From Mollicutes bacterium (GTDB lineage: Bacteria > Bacillota_I > Bacilli_A > Izemoplasmatales > Izemoplasmataceae), in NCBI GenBank assembly GCA_003551455.1, contig PUMR01000092.1, positions 1-8,347 of the forward strand: a stretch of 8,347 nt of DNA. The letters run 5' to 3'. The notes under the pieces are model-generated. The model searched no databases and was not told where the DNA came from. It worked only from the letters and a program-made list of their open reading frames with translations. Positions 5,801 through 8,347 of the stretch are shown piece after piece (positions within the stretch are counted from its first letter, which is position 1; each line of letters begins with the position of its first letter). The position numbers and the translations under genes were made by a program.

Positions 5801-8273
5801 GGGCGACACCATTGAGTGGATCGAGTTCACCGTACATGATCTGCACTTTGGGGAAATCCGCCTTGAAGGCGTCGTGTTCCCCGAATTGGACGATGATCTG
5901 ATTGAAGCCAATGCCAAGAATGAATTTGCAATCCCCGATGAAGTAGTTGGGGACCTCAACATGATCGAACTGTTGGAAATTGCAGGTGTGGATTACGACC
6001 GTGGTCCTGATGTATTCGATGTTGTATGGACTTCGAGCGATGAATCAGTCATCGAACTTGACGGCACTGTACACCGCCCCGCTCCGGAAGAAGATGATGT
6101 GGATGTGGATCTCACTGCAACCATCACGAATGGCAATGGTGTCATGATTGTCATCGATTACGAAGTGACTGTTCTTGCTGAACTGGGGGATCTCATCAAT
6201 GTTTTCGAAACTGGATTCGAGGCCGAAGAAGGATTCACGGCAAGGACAAATTATATGGGAACTCATGAAGATGAAGGAATCGATCCCTATACATGGACCT
6301 TCTTCTTCGGCACCCCTTCAACAACCGCTCAGATTAGTGGCGAACAGTCCGCCCAGATGCGTTGGTATAAATCCCATGAAGATAGTTTTGGCTATGTACA
6401 AACAAATTTCTCGATTCCCGATGTCCGTCTTGTGAACTTCAGTGCTCTCGGCACCGGAGGAAACGATGTGGAAGTATCTTATTCCTATGACGGAGAAACC
6501 TGGCAGGGAGCAGTTGTGTTCGAACTCGGTACGAGTGCTCAGGATTTCGTCTATGAAATCAATCCAAGTGAGCCCGTGTATCTCCGATTCAAACTTGTCT
6601 CGGACGGCGTGGATGCGTCCAGAGTCACCTTGGATGACATCATTGTTGAAGCCGAGGATACTCCAGCTGCGCGAGACTGGCACGATAATTGGCAGGAAAG
6701 CCTTTTCGAAGGAATTGCTGCTTATCATATCGCACCTCCGGCGGAAGTCACTGACGATATCACACTGGCTGACGAGGTGACCATCTTCGGTGAAACTTAC
6801 AGCGTCGCTTGGGAGTCTAACAACGAAGATGTAATTGAAAATGATGGTACTGTCCACCGTCCCGGACCGGGAGAAGATGATGAAGAAGTCGTCTTGACAG
6901 CCACCTTGAGCAACGGCAACGGCGAAGTACACACTCTTGATTTCGACGTGACTGTAATCGCCATACCCTTGAAAATGAGTGTGGCAGACGCCTTGAGTCT
7001 TGATGATGGGACAATCGTGCAGATTGAAGCGGTCATTTCTTCCTATCGTGCTGATGCTGATGACCGAGAATTTTTCATTCAAGACGAAGATGGCACCGCT
7101 ATATTCATCTATGATGGAGATCTTTTTGATGACGAATCCTTGGATATTGGCAACAAAATAATCATCGAAGGAGAACTCGATACATACACACTTCACGGGA
7201 ATAACTTGCGCCAGTTGCGGAATGTCACTCTTGTTGATAACGATGGAGGAGATCATCCAATCACGGTGATCGATGACAAGACGATTGAAGATATTGTGAA
7301 CAACTACCCTGCTAATTCAAGTATGCGATTCCGCCTTGAAGATGTTGTTATTAGTGATATTGCACACGGTGATTATTTCCTCGAAACTGGAGCGGCCGAA
7401 AAATTGCGTTTTGATTTTGGTAGTTATGGCCAACATTTTGTGGATATTCTCGAGGTAGGAGACACCATCGATTGGATTGAGTTCACGGTTTATGATATTT
7501 TCTATGATCATATCCGTCTTGAGGGCGTCGTGTTCCCTGAACTCGATGAAGACATGATTGAAGATGTAGCAAAACGTGATTTCGCTATCCCCGATGAAGT
7601 GTATGGAGACCTCAACATGATCGACCTGCTGGAGATCGAAGGCGTAAACTACGATCGCGGCCCGGACACATTCGATGTTCAATGGACTTCGAGTAACACA
7701 AATGTTATCGAAACAGACGGCACCGTGCACCGCCCCGACATCGGTGAACCGGATGTGGATGTGGATCTCACGGCAACCATCACGGACGGCAATGGCGTCA
7801 ATATTGTCATCGATTATAGTGTGACTGTCATGGCAAAACGCCCAGTTGGTCCCACTACAACTGAGACCTTTGCCGGTATTGACAACTTCGCATACGATGA
7901 AGAGGGTACCATCGAAGGAGATAGTGGCATTGAGTGGAGCTATGTCGATTTGCGTAAAGATAGTGATGATTATGGTGATTTCGTGCAAATGAGAGCAACA
8001 GAACCTTCTCGTCTTGAAGCGTCTTTTGAAGGTGGTCTTGACAGCCTTACTGTTGACACTATGGCATTTGGTGGAGGTCGTTCCTTCGATATCATCATCA
8101 ACGAAGGCGAGGCCGACGAAATTGTCTTGACCGTGGAGAACATCGGCACCGACATGCTCACCAAGACTTTCGAAAATCTTGGTGTTGAAGGTGAGTTCAC
8201 CATTACCATCACCAACATGAGCAATCCACTTAAGATATATCAAATTGAGATGGTCCATCAACCGGAAGATTAA
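2886..8273 (+). CDS. Giant multi-repeat surface lipoprotein (InlB-B-like repeats, OB-folds, atrophied Ig domains)
   Basis: This complete gene encodes 1795 residues. Residues 1-24 form a lipoprotein signal peptide: MLKVIGR, a hydrophobic core, and the lipobox IVGC with Cys24 as the lipidated residue. Cys24 is the only cysteine I can find, so the mature protein should be anchored by its N-terminus to the outer face of the membrane. Residues 29-806 are eleven InlB-B/Flg_new_2-like repeats (EGYxFxGWxGD, then FxMPAEDVxxEAHF). Residues 809-1008 are an OB-fold-like region (FYIQDEDGTA, GNKIVIEGEL). Residues 1009-1098 are an atrophied bacterial Ig domain (WTSSDESVI, GTVHRP, DLTATITNGNG). A jelly-roll-like domain follows at about 1106-1256 (ETGFEAEEGFTA, VTLDDIIVEAE), then another atrophied Ig domain at about 1265-1360. 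Residues 1364-1650 repeat the OB-fold plus Ig block. A C-terminal beta domain fills about 1655-1795. No catalytic motif is visible, so a binding, adhesion or scaffold role is inferred. The gene stands alone, with its own ribosome binding site, a likely promoter and a strong terminator. The coding call is certain; the ligand is unknown. Confidence 0.96.
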   Translation: MLKVIGRILATVLLVTAALTIVGCRTRSYEVEVTYENGTVEGYGTYKKGETVPLTAAAAEGYMFDGWSGDFTEEDATLEFEMPGNDVSLTAHFVPAEYNVTVEYDSEHGAVEGYGTFSPGDTVELTATPSEGYEFAGWEGDRTGEETTLTFEMPTEDVSLEALFAAEIYNVHIDYDEEKGSVEGHGEIAYGETVVLTATPEEGYTFAEWTGDFTGDSETLEFSMPAEDVTIEAHFVPAIYTVSVTYDDSEGTVEGYGEIAYGETVVLTAIPETGYELEEWTGDFTGDSETLEFTMPAEDVEIEAHFAKILFSITVEYDTDKGTVLAPTEATYGQQVTLFAEPAEHHTFEGWTGDREGSFHSLTFTMPAEDVTIEALFEAKSFEVEVVYDDDRGTVEGYGEIKYNETVTLTAASKEGYLFDGWTGFMESDDKILTFTMPAEDIVLEAHFVEAYAITVNYDSDEGSVSGYEGKFAAGATVELTATPATGYAFDGWSGYLESDEETITFEMPAEDVEFSVDFAIVYYELTITTEGNGQVSGEGTYNYGDTVTIEATAASGWRFIEWSGDLSSSSAEFTFTMPAADIEIEALFKEVHTVNISYDDTKGSVNPEEPREYVEGERVTLEAVAKDGYKFYEWSGHVDTDRATITFTMPDHDVSLTATFVVADFTVTVDYDDDKGSVTGAGEYSYGADATLTATPKTGYEFVGWSGYKDSDQRTITIENITEDIHLVATFAPQSYDVNITYDADMGSVVGEGTYEFGEEVIVEAIPDTGYEFVEWTGDLTSTDRMFIFDMPAQDVTLEAVFAEIPTHNIADILAMDDGDVVRVEAVISSYRAHHRKFYIQDEDGTAINIFDDELFDEESLAIGNKIVIEGELDTYTLHGNDLRQLRNVTLVSNDGGDHPITVIDDKTIEDIVNTYPDNTSMRFRLQDVVISDIDPAGDHSSNFLLETGQETKLKFHFGSYGQHLLDILEVGDTIEWIEFTVHDLHFGEIRLEGVVFPELDDDLIEANAKNEFAIPDEVVGDLNMIELLEIAGVDYDRGPDVFDVVWTSSDESVIELDGTVHRPAPEEDDVDVDLTATITNGNGVMIVIDYEVTVLAELGDLINVFETGFEAEEGFTARTNYMGTHEDEGIDPYTWTFFFGTPSTTAQISGEQSAQMRWYKSHEDSFGYVQTNFSIPDVRLVNFSALGTGGNDVEVSYSYDGETWQGAVVFELGTSAQDFVYEINPSEPVYLRFKLVSDGVDASRVTLDDIIVEAEDTPAARDWHDNWQESLFEGIAAYHIAPPAEVTDDITLADEVTIFGETYSVAWESNNEDVIENDGTVHRPGPGEDDEEVVLTATLSNGNGEVHTLDFDVTVIAIPLKMSVADALSLDDGTIVQIEAVISSYRADADDREFFIQDEDGTAIFIYDGDLFDDESLDIGNKIIIEGELDTYTLHGNNLRQLRNVTLVDNDGGDHPITVIDDKTIEDIVNNYPANSSMRFRLEDVVISDIAHGDYFLETGAAEKLRFDFGSYGQHFVDILEVGDTIDWIEFTVYDIFYDHIRLEGVVFPELDEDMIEDVAKRDFAIPDEVYGDLNMIDLLEIEGVNYDRGPDTFDVQWTSSNTNVIETDGTVHRPDIGEPDVDVDLTATITDGNGVNIVIDYSVTVMAKRPVGPTTTETFAGIDNFAYDEEGTIEGDSGIEWSYVDLRKDSDDYGDFVQMRATEPSRLEASFEGGLDSLTVDTMAFGGGRSFDIIINEGEADEIVLTVENIGTDMLTKTFENLGVEGEFTITITNMSNPLKIYQIEMVHQPED
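2970..5303 (+). repeat. Array of eleven tandem InlB-B/Flg_new-like coding repeats
   Basis: Units begin at about 2970, 3177, 3390, 3603, 3816, 4029, 4239, 4455, 4662, 4881 and 5094. Spacing is 207-219 bases, most often exactly 213 (71 residues). Each unit has the order: strand with YxVxVxYD, (K/E)GxVxGxG, YGExVxLTATPxxGYxFxxWxG, TFTMPAEDVxxEAxF. Units 3 and 4 are nearly the same over long stretches at the DNA level, for example the segments encoding GEIAYGETVVLTA and EWTGDFTGDSETLEF, which points to a recent duplication. Unit 5 lacks the GxGE motif and unit 10 has lost the MPAED motif (it reads IENITEDI). Confidence 0.93.
5310..6179 (+). repeat. Duplicated OB-fold plus atrophied Ig block, copy A
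   Basis: These 290 codons are repeated as 287 codons at 6975-7835. The alignment needs only two small indels: two residues extra in copy B after SSYRA, and five residues extra in copy A after ISDI. Runs of about 31-32 identical bases occur at 5491-5521, 5533-5564 and 5583-5614, each matched 1671 bases downstream. The block ends with the Ig strand containing VTVLA. Confidence 0.9.
6975..7835 (+). repeat. Duplicated OB-fold plus atrophied Ig block, copy B
   Basis: This is the partner of 5310-6179. It keeps FFIQDEDGTA, GNKIIIEGELDTYTLHG, FGSYGQH, NYDRGPDTFDVQWTSS and GTVHRP. The stretch at about 7300-7500 is AT-rich and more diverged from copy A, while 7600-7830 is GC-rich and close to it again. 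Confidence 0.9.
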
Positions 8274-8297
8274 TCCACAGAATCCGGAAATTATTCC

Positions 8298-8330
8298 AAG
8301 ACCCTGCAGAAAGTGGCTGCAGGGTCTTTT
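8298..8330 (+). terminator. Rho-independent terminator of the lipoprotein gene
   Basis: GACCCTGCAG (8300-8309) and CTGCAGGGTC (8317-8326) form a perfect 10-bp GC-rich stem around a seven-base loop. TTTT follows at 8327-8330, and AA at 8298-8299 can extend the stem. It lies 26 bases after the TAA at 8271-8273. The last 17 bases of the window show nothing else. Confidence 0.93.
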
Positions 8331-8347
8331 ATGTGAATACATTATAT

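Overview
The window carries two large genes for secreted or surface proteins on the + strand, separated by about 500 bases that hold a terminator and a likely promoter region. Neither protein shows a recognisable catalytic domain inside the window. Both are built from repeated, mostly beta-rich extracellular modules and are strongly acidic. The organism looks like a Gram-positive-type member of the Bacillota: there is a lipoprotein signal peptide with a good lipobox, a strong GGAGG-type ribosome binding site, two CcpA/LacI-like operator matches and compact rho-independent terminators. This mix of modules (OB-fold, InlB-B/Flg_new-like repeats, atrophied bacterial Ig domains, and a C-terminal beta domain often seen in extracellular nucleases) recalls Izemoplasma/Acholeplasma-related Bacilli and some Clostridia. 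That placement is an inference. Tryptophan is read from TGG and TGA is not used inside either frame, so there is no sign of the mycoplasma code.

Region 1-2387 is the 3' part of a gene that starts upstream of the window. It has two complete copies of an unrecognised 164-residue module in exact 492-base tandem, followed by the first few residues of a third. After these come an OB-fold-like region, one divergent InlB-B-like repeat and a C-terminal beta domain.

Region 2388-2885 is intergenic. It holds a strong hairpin terminator for the first gene (2488-2533), a doubtful 64-codon ORF with a good Shine-Dalgarno sequence but a TTG start (2583-2777), a candidate extended -10 promoter (2733-2761), two cre-like sites whose CG centres lie 64 bases apart, and the ribosome binding site of the second gene.

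Region 2886-8273 is a complete 1795-residue lipoprotein gene. The order is lipobox Cys24; eleven tandem 69-73-residue InlB-B-like repeats; an OB-fold plus atrophied Ig block; a jelly-roll-like domain; a second atrophied Ig domain; a duplicate of the OB-fold plus Ig block; and a C-terminal beta domain that appears to match the one ending the first protein. A perfect 10-bp GC-rich hairpin with a T run ends the transcript.

The two genes probably have separate promoters, because a terminator and a long gap lie between them. They share module types in a similar order, which suggests related surface or extracellular binding roles, possibly in capturing polymers such as extracellular DNA or glycans. 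The sequence alone does not identify the ligand. Both genes change base composition at module boundaries, as expected for proteins assembled by module duplication and shuffling.
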